Positions 1-8,684 of a DNA stretch of 64,000 bases are shown in pieces. Location: contig BLLL01000009.1 of the NCBI GenBank assembly GCA_013374015.1, positions 15,001 through 79,000 on the forward strand, in the 5' to 3' direction. The notes under the pieces are model-generated. The model made no database searches, was not told the DNA's origin, and saw nothing but the letters and a program-made list of their open reading frames with translations. The stretch's first letter is position 1. Each line of letters begins with the position of its first letter. The position numbers and the translations under genes were made by a program. Source of the stretch: Candidatus Desulfovibrio kirbyi. Lineage in GTDB: Bacteria > Desulfobacterota > Desulfovibrionia > Desulfovibrionales > Desulfovibrionaceae.

Positions 1-257
1 CCCCGGGGCACACGCCCGGCGGTATATCCTTGTATTTTCCGGCTGAAAACCTTGTGTTTACCGGCGACACGCTGTTTTACCGATCCATAGGCCGCACGGA
101 CTTTCCCGGGGGCGACCACGCCGCCCTGCTGCGTTCAATAACCGGTACGCTTTTCTGTCTGCCACCCGAAACGCTCGTCTACCCCGGGCACGGCCCGGCC
201 ACACGCATTGAGGACGAGCGCGAACACAATCCGTTTTGCGGCAGTTTCACACAATGA
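1..257 (+). CDS. Metallo-beta-lactamase-fold hydrolase, C-terminal part
   Basis: The reading frame is open from base 3, so the gene enters from upstream of the window. The visible 84 residues carry PGHTPGG, a core stretch with FTGDTLF and GRTDFPGG, and a late PGHGP, which are the C-terminal metal-site motifs of glyoxalase II-like metallo-beta-lactamase proteins. Family members bind one or two Zn/Fe ions and hydrolyse thioesters or related bonds in the cytoplasm. The catalytic HxHxDH motif would lie upstream of the window and cannot be checked. Its TGA overlaps the ATG of the next gene (ATGA at 254-257), so the two are probably translationally coupled. The exact substrate is not deducible. Confidence 0.8.
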   Translation, partial: PGHTPGGISLYFPAENLVFTGDTLFYRSIGRTDFPGGDHAALLRSITGTLFCLPPETLVYPGHGPATRIEDEREHNPFCGSFTQ

Positions 258-895
258 CAGACTCCCCGCAGAATATGCCGGATGCTCTGGTCGTCTTGTG
301 CAGTCCACGCTGCGGGGGCGTTTCCGATACGGTGGCACACCATTTTACGCAGGGCGTTGTCGCTGCCGGCGCCACAGTGCGCCATGCGGCGTTACGCGAC
401 TATGTATTTTCGCACTGCACAGGCTGTATGCGCTGCGCCGCACCGCCCCACCACTGTAGTCTGTCCGACAGGTCACAGGAAACGCCGGATCAGGCCGATG
501 AGCTTTTCACCCTGTTTGCGATCGCGCCGCTGGCGCTTTTTGCCGCTCCCATCTACTTCTATGCCCTGCCTGCCCGTTTCAAGGCTTTCATAGACAGGGG
601 GCAGCGCTTCTGGGCCGCAAAAAACCAGCGGCGCCGAACATACGCCGGACAACCCCCAAAACCCGTGCTGACAGCCCTTGTGGCGGGACGCAAACGCGGC
701 AAACGTCTCTTTGCCGGGGCAGTGCTCACGCTCAAATATTTTCTTGAGCCTCTGGACGCGCAACTGCGCGGAGCACGTTTTTTACGCGGAGTGGAACAAC
801 CGGACGACCTGTCCCCCGCTGTCTGTGCGGATCTGTGCGACTGGGGACACAGATGGGGCAAAAAGCTCACAAGCACATATCAAGCCGCTCCGTGA
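254..895 (+). CDS. Flavodoxin-fold NADPH-dependent FMN reductase / iron-sulfur flavoprotein-like protein
   Basis: The protein is 213 residues. The N-terminal half has the flavodoxin-like start VVLCSPR followed by a GG and a Ser/Thr phosphate loop, then a Cys-rich segment (CTGCMRC, with another Cys seven residues on) typical of iron-sulfur flavoproteins and their relatives. FAAPIYFYALPARFKAFIDR matches the second FMN-contact region of the NADPH-dependent FMN reductase family. I chose ATG 254 because it overlaps the upstream stop as ATGA; a TTG six codons earlier is also possible. The end overlaps the ComF gene as GTGA. The family moves electrons between NAD(P)H, flavin and acceptors; the partner here is unknown. 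Confidence 0.75.
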   Translation: MTDSPQNMPDALVVLCSPRCGGVSDTVAHHFTQGVVAAGATVRHAALRDYVFSHCTGCMRCAAPPHHCSLSDRSQETPDQADELFTLFAIAPLALFAAPIYFYALPARFKAFIDRGQRFWAAKNQRRRTYAGQPPKPVLTALVAGRKRGKRLFAGAVLTLKYFLEPLDAQLRGARFLRGVEQPDDLSPAVCADLCDWGHRWGKKLTSTYQAAP

Positions 896-1632
896 ATCGC
901 CTTCAAAAATTCTTTCGCTCCCTGGAATTGACGCAAACACGCTGTGTTCACTGCCTGCGCCCGTTCTCACCGTCTGAGAATGCGTGTGGCCCGGGCGGGT
1001 TAAGCGCGCCGCTGTGCCCTGACTGCACCGCGCTTTTCGTCCCCTATGCCGGATCACGCTGCCCGCGCTGCGGCCTGCCCCTCGCGTTGCCGACGGCACG
1101 TGACACAGTATGTCCAAACTGCCTGCGGCAGGCACCGCCCTGGGACAGCATCGGCTATTTTAGTCTCTATGACGGGGTGTGGCGCGATGTCCTGCTGCGG
1201 CTCAAATATGCCGGAGAACTTTCCCTTGCCCCGCTGCTCGGCGCCTGCCTGCAGGAAGCCGCCCACTGCCTGCCCCGGCCCGACGCGCTTGTGCCCGTGC
1301 CGCGCCATCCCCTGCATTTGCGCAAACGCGGCTTCAATCAGGCGCACGAACTTGCAAAATACCTGCACATACTCTGCGGTGTCCCGCTGCGCCCGGAACT
1401 TCTGTGCCGTCCTTGCCCGCACACGCCCCAGGCCGGACTTTCCGCCGCGGAGCGGCGCCGCAACATCAGCAATGCATTTCAGACAACGCGTGACGCCCAA
1501 GGATTGCGGCTATGGATCATTGACGATGTCATGACTACCGGCGCCACTCTGACGGCGGCGGCACTGACGTTGCGCAAAGCCGGCGCCCAAAAAATATGCG
1601 CTCTCTTTGTTGCCCGCACGCCGCATTTCTGA
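892..1632 (+). CDS. comF: ComF-family double zinc-ribbon phosphoribosyltransferase-like protein
   Basis: About 246 residues from GTG 892, which overlaps the upstream TGA as GTGA; an in-frame ATG at 853 is an alternative. Four Cys pairs (CVHC, CPDC, CPRC, CPNC) in the first 80 residues form the double zinc ribbon of ComF proteins. The C-terminal half holds KRGFNQAHELAK and the PRPP-loop-like LWIIDDVMTTGATL of type I phosphoribosyltransferases. In naturally transformable bacteria ComF helps single-stranded DNA uptake at the inner face of the membrane. In other lineages, as probably here, its role is not settled. DprA, another DNA-uptake-related protein, lies 3 kb away on the other strand. Confidence 0.88.
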   Translation: MNRLQKFFRSLELTQTRCVHCLRPFSPSENACGPGGLSAPLCPDCTALFVPYAGSRCPRCGLPLALPTARDTVCPNCLRQAPPWDSIGYFSLYDGVWRDVLLRLKYAGELSLAPLLGACLQEAAHCLPRPDALVPVPRHPLHLRKRGFNQAHELAKYLHILCGVPLRPELLCRPCPHTPQAGLSAAERRRNISNAFQTTRDAQGLRLWIIDDVMTTGATLTAAALTLRKAGAQKICALFVARTPHF

Positions 1633-1703
1633 TAGATATCCGAACTACAAGGTTCTCGCTTCTGTTCATGGTGACAACCACAGGCATCAGGCTAGGAGCT
1701 TTT

Positions 1704-2603
1704 ATGCCGCTACTCTCCTCTCTCTCCTCCGCTGCACAGTGTCCGTGCCGCATTGTTCAGTTACTGACGCTCGCCCTGTGCCTGTCCGCAACGCCCGCTT
1801 CGGCTGCTGTCACACTGCTTGTGCCGAGTCGTCCCAATATTGAAAAAAACGCCGCTGCGCAAGCACGGACAGAATCCGACAGTCAGGACATCACTGAAGA
1901 AGTGGATGTGCTGGTCACAATGATGCAACCCTTCGCCTATGAAAACCTGGTGATGGACATACCGCAGTTTTTCACCGTGCTGCGCTATGACAACGCCACA
2001 CCTTCAAGGGAGGGAGTCTTGCAGCCTGAGCAGCACAACCTGCTGGGCGATATGGAGGAAATCCGCTATCTGGGAAAAAAAGCCTGGGCTGCGAATGTAG
2101 CGCTCAAAAAACCCGGCCTTTACCAGTTTCTTATTGAAGCCCGTCCATGGTGGGACGCCGCACGCAAGTATTTTGTGCAACACTATGTCAAAACAACCCT
2201 GCCCGTCTACGGGATTGAACGCGGCTGGGACGTGCCGGCAGGCCAGCGCTTTGAAATCCAGCCCCTGACACGCCCCTTCGGCCTCACTGCCCCTGCCTTT
2301 TTTTCAGGACGCGTACTGCTCAACGGGCAGGCGCTGCCGAACGCAAGCCTGCGCATGGCGCGGATCAACACGGACAAACGCGGCGCGCCCACGCCTTGGC
2401 ATGAGGAACTCGCCGCCGTCACAGACACTGCGGGACAGTTTGCCTTTGTGCTCAGTCTCCCCGGCTGGTGGTGCTGTACAGCGCTTACCCCGGGGGCACC
2501 CCTGCACGGGCCGGATGGGGAAATGCGCCCGCTGGAATTGGGCGCGCTGTTCTGGCTTTACGTTGACAGCCACGCGAGCAACAAATCTCGCACGCAGCAG
2601 TAA
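1704..2603 (+). CDS. Exported DUF4198-like protein
   Basis: About 299 residues. The start at ATG 1704 is supported by AGGAG seven bases upstream; ATG 1668 lies in frame but has a poorer site. A signal peptide is visible: a hydrophobic stretch LLTLALCLSATPASA followed by a likely Ala-x-Ala cleavage. The mature part, with FAYENLVMDIPQFF, KPGLYQFLIEARPWW and a beta-rich C-terminal half with GRVLLNGQALPNASL, resembles DUF4198 periplasmic proteins, which often sit near nickel or cobalt transport genes. No such transporter is next to it. A Trp/Cys cluster (GWWCC) near residue 255 is unusual. The function is unknown. Confidence 0.6.
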   Translation: MPLLSSLSSAAQCPCRIVQLLTLALCLSATPASAAVTLLVPSRPNIEKNAAAQARTESDSQDITEEVDVLVTMMQPFAYENLVMDIPQFFTVLRYDNATPSREGVLQPEQHNLLGDMEEIRYLGKKAWAANVALKKPGLYQFLIEARPWWDAARKYFVQHYVKTTLPVYGIERGWDVPAGQRFEIQPLTRPFGLTAPAFFSGRVLLNGQALPNASLRMARINTDKRGAPTPWHEELAAVTDTAGQFAFVLSLPGWWCCTALTPGAPLHGPDGEMRPLELGALFWLYVDSHASNKSRTQQ

Positions 2604-2605
2604 CG

Positions 2606-2634
2606 TTGACTTTTCCATAAAATGTCTATATACT
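2606..2634 (+). promoter_or_regulatory. Sigma-70-type promoter for the Tim44-like gene
   Basis: TTGACT (2606-2611), a 17-base spacer and TATACT (2629-2634) lie 43 bases before ATG 2677 and just after the previous stop. Both boxes are one base from consensus. Confidence 0.7.
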
Positions 2635-2676
2635 CTGTCGAGCTTGCACTATATCAACACACAAACAGGATCACAC

Positions 2677-3576
2677 ATGAAAACAACTCTGACCATACTG
2701 ACGCTTGTTTTTGCATTTTTTATATTTTCCCTTCCTGAAACAGCAGACGCCGCGCGCCTTGGCGGCGGTCGTTCGTTCGGCGCAAAGCCCTTTATGAGTA
2801 ACCCCGCTCCCAACATCTTCCACCAGACCCCGCCCGCAGCCCAAGGCCAGGCGCAGCGCCAGGCCACTGCGACAGCCGGCCAGCCCCGTACCGGCATGTT
2901 TGGCGGCATGGGCGGACTCTTTGGCGGTCTGCTGGCCGGTACGCTGATCGGCTCTCTGCTTGCCGGGCACGGCTTTGCCGGCGGCGGAATGATGGACATT
3001 CTCATTTTGGGTCTGCTGATATATCTTGCCCTCAAGCTCTTTGCCAGAATGCGGTCGCGTCCCGCTGAAGCCACAGCCGGAGCGGCCGATTCCGTACACC
3101 AGTACACACGGCTGGAAGACAACAGCAATTCCGCCGGCTGGGACAGACTGCGCGACACAGGCGGCGCGTCTTCCCCACAGGGCGCAGCCGCGTCGTCACT
3201 GCCGGACGACTTTGACGCTGAAGAATTTCTGCGCGGCGCAAAAATGGTGTACAATCGCCTGCAAAGCTCATGGGACAAACGTGATCTGAATGACATTGCC
3301 GAGTTTGCAACACCTGCCGTCATGCAGACCGTGCGCGAACAGATGGAGGCCGATCCCACACCCTCAACTACAGAAGTCCTGCTGGTCAACGCCCATGTGC
3401 TGGATGTGGAACGTGACGGCGATTCCCAACGCGCCCAAGCCTTTTTTGACGTGCTCCTGCGGGAAGACAAAAACCAGGAAACGCCTTCAACCGTGCGTGA
3501 AATCTGGCATTTCGTCCGCCCGATCACGAACGGCAACTGGCAACTGGACGGCATCCAGCAAGTGGGACACGGCTAA
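2677..3576 (+). CDS. Tim44-like domain membrane protein
   Basis: The protein is 299 residues. It starts with a hydrophobic leader (LTILTLVFAFFIFSLPETADA) ending in a possible signal-peptidase site. A Gly/Met-rich low-complexity stretch (GMFGGMGGLFGG) leads into a second hydrophobic segment around residues 85-125. The C-terminal 120 residues (EEFLRGAKMVYNRLQSSWDK to WQLDGIQQV) are a Tim44-like/NTF2-type domain. Bacterial Tim44-like proteins are membrane-anchored, often annotated as lipid- or transport-associated, with no agreed function. Its stop overlaps the ATG of the thioesterase gene (TAATG), so the two are probably one transcript from the promoter at 2606. Confidence 0.82.
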   Translation: MKTTLTILTLVFAFFIFSLPETADAARLGGGRSFGAKPFMSNPAPNIFHQTPPAAQGQAQRQATATAGQPRTGMFGGMGGLFGGLLAGTLIGSLLAGHGFAGGGMMDILILGLLIYLALKLFARMRSRPAEATAGAADSVHQYTRLEDNSNSAGWDRLRDTGGASSPQGAAASSLPDDFDAEEFLRGAKMVYNRLQSSWDKRDLNDIAEFATPAVMQTVREQMEADPTPSTTEVLLVNAHVLDVERDGDSQRAQAFFDVLLREDKNQETPSTVREIWHFVRPITNGNWQLDGIQQVGHG

Positions 3577-3971
3577 TGGAAAACTATGTGGCAAAGCACG
3601 ACAAGCTTGTGCGGCATCTTGGCATGTCTGTTGACACGGTAAGACAGGGCTATGCAAAAGTGAGCATGCCTCTTTCGGACAACGTCAAAAACGGCATGGG
3701 GCTTGCCCACGGCGGCGCCATTTTTTCTCTGGCGGATGTGGCCTTTGGCGCGGCCGCCAATGCAGACACCGAAACGGCGGTTGTGAGCTTGTCCACTTCC
3801 ATCGAATTTCTGCGCCCGGGCAAAACAGGCCCGCTTATAGCGGAAGCCACTGTGACGCGGTCCGGCAAGCACATTCAGTCATACGATGTAAAAATTTTTG
3901 ACGGTTCGGGCGCGCTTATCGCAAAGTGCATGGCGTCCGGCTATCAGACGGATGTTCCGTTGCCCGACTAA
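3576..3971 (+). CDS. PaaI-family hotdog-fold thioesterase
   Basis: The 131-residue length is typical of single hotdog-domain thioesterases. NGMGLAHGGAIFSLADVAFG carries the HGG(A/x)IFxLAD signature in which the conserved Gly/His region and the downstream Asp form the active site. The second half (STSIEFLRPG, then a VTRSGKH strand) completes the fold. Such enzymes hydrolyse acyl- or aryl-CoA thioesters in the cytoplasm. It is translationally coupled to the Tim44-like gene and ends 11 bases before the convergent recombinase gene. The substrate cannot be read from the sequence. Confidence 0.88.
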   Translation: MENYVAKHDKLVRHLGMSVDTVRQGYAKVSMPLSDNVKNGMGLAHGGAIFSLADVAFGAAANADTETAVVSLSTSIEFLRPGKTGPLIAEATVTRSGKHIQSYDVKIFDGSGALIAKCMASGYQTDVPLPD

Positions 3972-3982
3972 GAGTGAAAAAG

Positions 3983-4912
3983 TCACCACTCTGAACGCGG
4001 ATGTGCCTTGTCATAGGCCTGAATCAGACGTTCCATGCTGACTTGGGTATACCGCTGGGTTGTCGTCAACCGCTGATGCCCCAGCAGTTCCTGCACACTG
4101 CGCAGATCAGCCCCGGCATCCAGCAGATGCGTGGCAAACGAATGCCGCAGACTGTGCGGGGACACAGTAACAGCCAGCCCGGCCTGCCGGCAAAGTCGCG
4201 TTATACTGCGACCTGCCTCACGCCTTTGCAAACGCGCGCCACGCACGCCGACAAAAAGCGCCTGTTCGCCCAGCAGCGCCAGTTCCTCCCGGACATCCAG
4301 CCAGGCCGCCAACGCGCTGACAGACGTGTCCGAAAGCGGCGCGATGCGTTCCCGAGACCCCTTGCCCAAAACACGCAATGCCTGCCGTTTCAGGCGCACG
4401 TTGTCCTGATCCAGCCCCAGGGCTTCTGAAATCCGCAGTCCGGAACCATACAGAAGTTCCGCCAGCGCAACATCCCGCCTGTGCAAAAGCGCGGCCCTGC
4501 TGTCGGGCAGGACAGGCGCGGACGCATCCAGCAGGGCGCAGGTTTCGTCCATATTGAGAATACGTGGGTGGCGTGTTTCCTGGCGCGGATTGCGCACCTG
4601 AGTCGCGACATTTTCACTCAACCGCCCGTTGCGCATCAAAAATCGAAAAAAAGAACGTACGGCGGCCAGCTTGCGGGACATGGTGCTTTTTGCTTCGCCC
4701 CTGTGAAAAAGATTCGCCACAAAAGACTGGATATGCCTGCGATTCACGGTATGCGGCTGCGAGATATCCACATTCTGCTCCCGCAAAAAAGCGGCAAACT
4801 GTGCAATATCTACCCTATAGGCCTTTTCCGTGGCTTCAGAGTAGCCTTTTTGCACCACAAGAAAGCTCAAAAAATCCTGCATGGAAAGGTCTCCAGCGGA
4901 CACTGTCTTCAT
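3983..4912 (-). CDS. xerC: XerC/XerD-type tyrosine recombinase
   Basis: The protein is 309 residues, the usual XerC/D length. An N-terminal SAM-like DNA-binding domain (GYSEATEKAYRVDIAQF) is followed by the catalytic domain. All catalytic residues are visible: Arg in GSGLRISEALGL, Lys in LGKGSRERI, HSLRHSFATHLL (His-xx-Arg), LGHQRLTTTQRYT with the second His and the nucleophilic Tyr. The housekeeping role is resolving chromosome dimers at dif during division. No phage genes surround it and its context (dprA upstream, ATGA overlap at 4909-4912) is chromosomal, so a Xer role is favoured over a mobile-element integrase. XerC and XerD cannot be told apart here. Confidence 0.88.
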   Translation of the reverse strand: MKTVSAGDLSMQDFLSFLVVQKGYSEATEKAYRVDIAQFAAFLREQNVDISQPHTVNRRHIQSFVANLFHRGEAKSTMSRKLAAVRSFFRFLMRNGRLSENVATQVRNPRQETRHPRILNMDETCALLDASAPVLPDSRAALLHRRDVALAELLYGSGLRISEALGLDQDNVRLKRQALRVLGKGSRERIAPLSDTSVSALAAWLDVREELALLGEQALFVGVRGARLQRREAGRSITRLCRQAGLAVTVSPHSLRHSFATHLLDAGADLRSVQELLGHQRLTTTQRYTQVSMERLIQAYDKAHPRSEW

Positions 4913-6204
4913 GACTCGGCCTTGTAGCGCGCGCCGGCCAACCGCTTGACCTCTCCTATCATTTCCAGGGCGACAAGCAGTGTGCTCAAGGATGACGGCG
5001 GCACCCCCAGAACAAGAGAAAGATCATCGGCGTGCATGGGCCCATTGGCGCGCAGACACGCAAGCGCCTGCCGGCGCTGATCGGTTGAGATCAACGCGCC
5101 GACAGGCGCGCACAACTTGTTGTCCTTTTTTGGAATTCCGGATGACGGAGGCGCCACGGTCGGAGGCATGTCAACATTCTCCCCCGCAACGGAAAAAGTT
5201 GTGTCGTTTTCCGGCAAAGACGCTTCGGAAATACCAAAAGGGCGCAGCAGATCAGCAAGATCCCGCAACACGTCTTCGGCGGTGAACACCGGTTTTGCGC
5301 CCTGCCGCACCAGTTCCTGACAGCCCAGACAGTGCGTGTCCAGCGCCTGGCCGGGCACGGCGTACACCTCCCGGTTTTGTTCCAGGGCCAGACGGGCTGT
5401 CACAAGACTGCCGGAACGACTGGCCGCCTCAACCACCAGCACACCCAGGGAAAGCGCGCTGATAATCCTGTTGCGAACGGGAAAATGCGCGGCAAGCGGG
5501 GGTGTCCCCGGCGCAAATTCTGAAAGCAGAAGACCTCTTGCCGGCATCTCTTCAAAAAGCCGCGCGTTTTCCTTGGGATATACTGTATCCACGCCCGTTC
5601 CCAAAACGCCGATGCTGCCACCGGGACGCGCCAGGGCAGCCTCATGGGCAACACGATCAATACCCAGCGCCATGCCGGAAACAATGGCAATGCCGCATGC
5701 GGACAAACAGCGCGACATATAGGCGGCGACATCCAGCCCTTTGGCTGTAGCCTGACGCGACCCCACGACAGCAAAGGCCGGGGCGCGCAAGAGCGAAGTG
5801 TCCCCACGGCAGTACAACAGCACGGGGGAATCCGAAATTTCACGCAAACGCTGGGGATACAACGGGTCAGACCACAGCAAAATGCCGCAATCAAGGCTTT
5901 TTGCCGAGTCCCATTCCCGCTTTGCGGCAGCGCGCCAGGAATTGCCGGCGATTTCAGACGCCTGGCGTTTTGTCAGTCCGGCCTCGCGCCAGCGGTCACG
6001 CGATTCAAAGGCATTATGTGCCGTATCAAAAAATTTGAGCAGCTTTGCACAAGAACACGCCCCCAAACCACTACAGTACCGCAGGGCAAGGCTTGCCCAA
6101 TACTCGGCGCGGGCAGCCTCATCCATAGCAGCCCATGTCAATCCTGCCGTTCCCGCCCCTCCTGCCGATGAATGTGCGCCATCCGGCGGACTGCCTGCCG
6201 GCAT
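4909..6204 (-). CDS. dprA: DNA-processing protein DprA (Smf)
   Basis: About 431 residues from ATG 6204, which follows the stop of a small lipoprotein gene by two bases; ATG 6126 is an alternative start just before the helix-hairpin-helix region. The central Rossmann-like domain shows VVGSRQATAKGLD, IVSGMALGIDRVAHEAAL and GSIGVLGTGVDTVYP, the diagnostic DprA core that binds single-stranded DNA and loads RecA. The C-terminal 65 residues look like the DprA winged-helix domain (ALACLRANGPMHADDL). An acidic, Pro-rich linker separates the two. It is coupled to xerC by a four-base overlap. Confidence 0.92.
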   Translation of the reverse strand: MPAGSPPDGAHSSAGGAGTAGLTWAAMDEAARAEYWASLALRYCSGLGACSCAKLLKFFDTAHNAFESRDRWREAGLTKRQASEIAGNSWRAAAKREWDSAKSLDCGILLWSDPLYPQRLREISDSPVLLYCRGDTSLLRAPAFAVVGSRQATAKGLDVAAYMSRCLSACGIAIVSGMALGIDRVAHEAALARPGGSIGVLGTGVDTVYPKENARLFEEMPARGLLLSEFAPGTPPLAAHFPVRNRIISALSLGVLVVEAASRSGSLVTARLALEQNREVYAVPGQALDTHCLGCQELVRQGAKPVFTAEDVLRDLADLLRPFGISEASLPENDTTFSVAGENVDMPPTVAPPSSGIPKKDNKLCAPVGALISTDQRRQALACLRANGPMHADDLSLVLGVPPSSLSTLLVALEMIGEVKRLAGARYKAES

Positions 6205-6206
6205 GA

Positions 6207-6353
6207 TCACTGCGCCACAGCGCGACCGCGAACACGCCCTGCCGCTAAGGTTTGGGCGGCACCCAGGCTTTCGGATTCCAGTTTCCAAATCTGCCCGGTC
6301 GATGCGCAACCCGCCGTCAGCCCAACAATGCCGGTCAAAAAATATTTGTTCAT
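6207..6353 (-). CDS. Small putative lipoprotein upstream of dprA
   Basis: A 48-residue reading frame with CAGGGGG seven bases before its ATG. The N-terminus MNKYFLTGIVGLTAGC has a short charged start, a hydrophobic run and a lipobox-like LTAGC, so the mature peptide would begin at Cys16 and be only 33 residues. It stops two bases before the dprA ATG. The coding call rests on the ribosome-binding site, lipobox and tight spacing. It could instead be a decayed gene or a leader peptide for dprA. No function recognised. Confidence 0.45.
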   Translation of the reverse strand: MNKYFLTGIVGLTAGCASTGQIWKLESESLGAAQTLAAGRVRGRAVAQ

Positions 6354-6613
6354 GATTCCCCCTGGAGCCTTTTACGCCTTTGATTTTCGCTTTTTTAAGA
6401 TAGCCCGTTCAGGGACATGCCGTCAACCGCCTTATACTACGACTGAACAGTGGGCAGGCATCAGGCCCGTAGGCAGCCGTCACTTCCGTCGTTCGGGAGT
6501 TAAATTCGGTGCCGGACGAGACATCATGGCGGGTCTTGTTCTGCTGACGGAAAAGCTGTAGTGTATGGTGAAACAGGCGCTATTAGAGCGCCGACAAACC
6601 ATTAGAGCGTACT
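6354..6613. other. Divergent intergenic region between dprA unit and permease gene
   Basis: A 260-base spacer between two divergent transcription units, so it should hold promoters in both directions. I found no box pair close to consensus and no RNA gene or clear hairpin. Confidence 0.4.
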
Positions 6614-7411
6614 ATGCTGCTTGCACTTCTTGTCTACATCTGTTGCGGCGCCTTTGTCGGCATTCTGGCCGGGCTTCTGGGCGTGGGGGGCGGCACGGTT
6701 ATCGTGCCCATGCTGGTCGCCATTTTTCCCGCTCAGGGAGTACCGGAACAGTATGCGCAGCAGTGCGCCCTAGGTACCTCGCTCGCGAGCATCATGATCA
6801 CGTCCGTTTCCAGCGCGCGGGCGCACAACGCGCGTAGGGCCGTGCACTGGGATATTGTCCGCAACATCACACCGGGCATTCTGATCGGCACCTTTGTCGG
6901 CGGGCTTATTGCCGCGCACGCCCCGACATTTTTTTTGAAACTGTTTTTTATCTGCTTTCTGTTTCTTGTGGCAGCCCAGATGTTTTCCAACTATCGCCCG
7001 CCGGCCAGCCGCATTATGCCCGGTCCCTTGGGCACGGCGGGCATCGGCAGCGGCATCGGCCTTATCTCCAGTTTTGTGGGAATCGGCGGTGGAGTGCTCT
7101 CGGTGCCGTTCATGGGCATGTGCAACGTACCCCTGCACCATGCTGTCGGAACATCCGCAGCCATCGGCTTTCCCATAGCCGTTGCCGGCGCGCTGAGTTT
7201 TGTCATCGGCGGATGGGGCAGGCCTGATCTACCAGCGGGCACGCTCGGATTTGTGCATTTATGGGCGCTGGCAGGCATTGCTGTTGCAAGCTTCCTGACA
7301 GCCCCCTTTGGGGTAAAACTCTCCCATTCCCTGCCGACGGACAAACTCAAGCGCGGCTTCGCCGTCTTTCTGATCGTCGTCGCGCTCAAAATGCTGTGGG
7401 GTATTTTCTAA
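6614..7411 (+). CDS. TSUP (TauE/SafE) family membrane permease
   Basis: The protein is 265 residues with about eight hydrophobic segments in two similar halves. Each half starts with the family's Gly-rich motif: GILAGLLGVGGGTVIVPML near residue 17 and LISSFVGIGGGVLSVPFM near residue 155. TSUP proteins export or import sulfite, sulfoacetate, thiosulfate and other small sulfur or organic anions across the inner membrane. In a sulfate reducer a sulfur anion is a natural guess, but neighbours give no support either way. It ends three bases before the amidohydrolase start. Confidence 0.9.
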   Translation: MLLALLVYICCGAFVGILAGLLGVGGGTVIVPMLVAIFPAQGVPEQYAQQCALGTSLASIMITSVSSARAHNARRAVHWDIVRNITPGILIGTFVGGLIAAHAPTFFLKLFFICFLFLVAAQMFSNYRPPASRIMPGPLGTAGIGSGIGLISSFVGIGGGVLSVPFMGMCNVPLHHAVGTSAAIGFPIAVAGALSFVIGGWGRPDLPAGTLGFVHLWALAGIAVASFLTAPFGVKLSHSLPTDKLKRGFAVFLIVVALKMLWGIF

Positions 7412-7414
7412 GCC

Positions 7415-8608
7415 ATGTCCGTCCTTGTGCTCCGCGCCAAACAGCTGCTGACGCTCGCGGGCGAACGCCCCGCTGTGGGCGAGGATTTATTCGCGCCCAT
7501 GAAAAAGCTGGAAAACGCCGCCCTTGTCGTGCGTGACGGACTGGTGGCCGATGTGCTGTCCAGAGGCAACGAACGCTGGCCAGCCGGCGCGCAGACGCGC
7601 GATCTGGGAGAGGTTTGCCTTGCGCCGGCCTGCGTCAACGCCCACACGCATTTGCAGCTTTCGCACCTGCGCGGGCGCACTGTCTGGCGCAAGGGCTTTG
7701 TCGCATGGATTACGAATCTCATCCCTCTGCTGGCGGAACCTGTCGACGCGGACGCCATTGAGGACGCCTGCGCAGATGTGGCGGCTGCCGGCACAGGGTA
7801 TGTGGGTGATATTTCCGGATCGCTGCAAAACGGCCTTGCCCTTACGGACAAAAGTTGCCGTGAGGCCGGGCTGAACGCGCGGCATTTTTGCGAATGGTTC
7901 GGCTTTGCGTCATCCGCTTCGGATGCCAAATCCCCTTGGCCGGCACGCTGCCGCGAAGATATAACGGACAACCCGGACCTGCAAGCGCGCTGCGCCCCCG
8001 CAGCGCACGCCCTCTATTCCACAGCGCCGGAAACCTTGCGCGCCGCGCGCCGGCACTGCGCCCAAACAGGCAGCGTGTTCACCTTTCATTTGGCGGAATC
8101 TCCGGAAGAAACCCAGTTGCTGACAACAGGCGAAGGGCTGCTACGGGATGTGTACGAAGGCCGCGTGCTCCCCGAAAACTGGCGTGCGCCGGGCCTGCGT
8201 CCGCTGGATTATGCCGAACAGCTTCAACTGCTTGGGACCGGTGTTCTGGCTGTGCACGGCGTTCAGCTCAGGCACAAAGAAATACGCCGTCTTGCCGAAA
8301 GCGGCACGGCGCTCTGCCTTTGTCCCCGCTCCAACTACAATTTGGGGCTGGGAGATCCGCCTGTGAACGATCTGTTGGAAAACGGCGTTTTATTGTGCCT
8401 TGGCACGGATTCTCTGGCGTCCAACGCCGATTTGGATGTGCGGCGCGAAGCCCTTGCCCTCCGAGAAGAGATGGACGTGCCGCCGGAGGCGCTCATACGC
8501 ATGTTGACCATTAACGGCGCGGCGGCGCTGGGCATTGAAAATGCCGGACAGCTCGCTCCGGGATTTCCGGCGGCGTTCTGTGCCCTGCCCCCCGCTCTCA
8601 CACTGTAA
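7415..8608 (+). CDS. Amidohydrolase-family deaminase/chlorohydrolase-like enzyme
   Basis: The protein is 397 residues with the metal-dependent amidohydrolase pattern: NAHTHL (His77, His79), FHLAES, AVHGVQL and LGTDSLASN giving the remaining His and Asp ligands. The family includes S-adenosylhomocysteine, methylthioadenosine, guanine and cytosine deaminases and the aminodeoxyfutalosine deaminase of the futalosine menaquinone route. Desulfovibrio species use the futalosine route, so that role is possible. No mqn gene is nearby, so the substrate is left open. It probably shares a transcript with the permease upstream. Confidence 0.82.
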   Translation: MSVLVLRAKQLLTLAGERPAVGEDLFAPMKKLENAALVVRDGLVADVLSRGNERWPAGAQTRDLGEVCLAPACVNAHTHLQLSHLRGRTVWRKGFVAWITNLIPLLAEPVDADAIEDACADVAAAGTGYVGDISGSLQNGLALTDKSCREAGLNARHFCEWFGFASSASDAKSPWPARCREDITDNPDLQARCAPAAHALYSTAPETLRAARRHCAQTGSVFTFHLAESPEETQLLTTGEGLLRDVYEGRVLPENWRAPGLRPLDYAEQLQLLGTGVLAVHGVQLRHKEIRRLAESGTALCLCPRSNYNLGLGDPPVNDLLENGVLLCLGTDSLASNADLDVRREALALREEMDVPPEALIRMLTINGAAALGIENAGQLAPGFPAAFCALPPALTL

Positions 8609-8684
8609 ACGTCAAAAAATGCGCGCGCACCCTTGCCGCTTTGCGCAAAATTTGCCATTGTACGGGAAAGAGAAGGAGGCTGTC

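Noticed and set aside
3983..4912. Reading the recombinase as a phage or integron integrase
   Set aside because: It is coupled to dprA in a housekeeping setting and there are no phage genes, attachment sites or cassettes around it.
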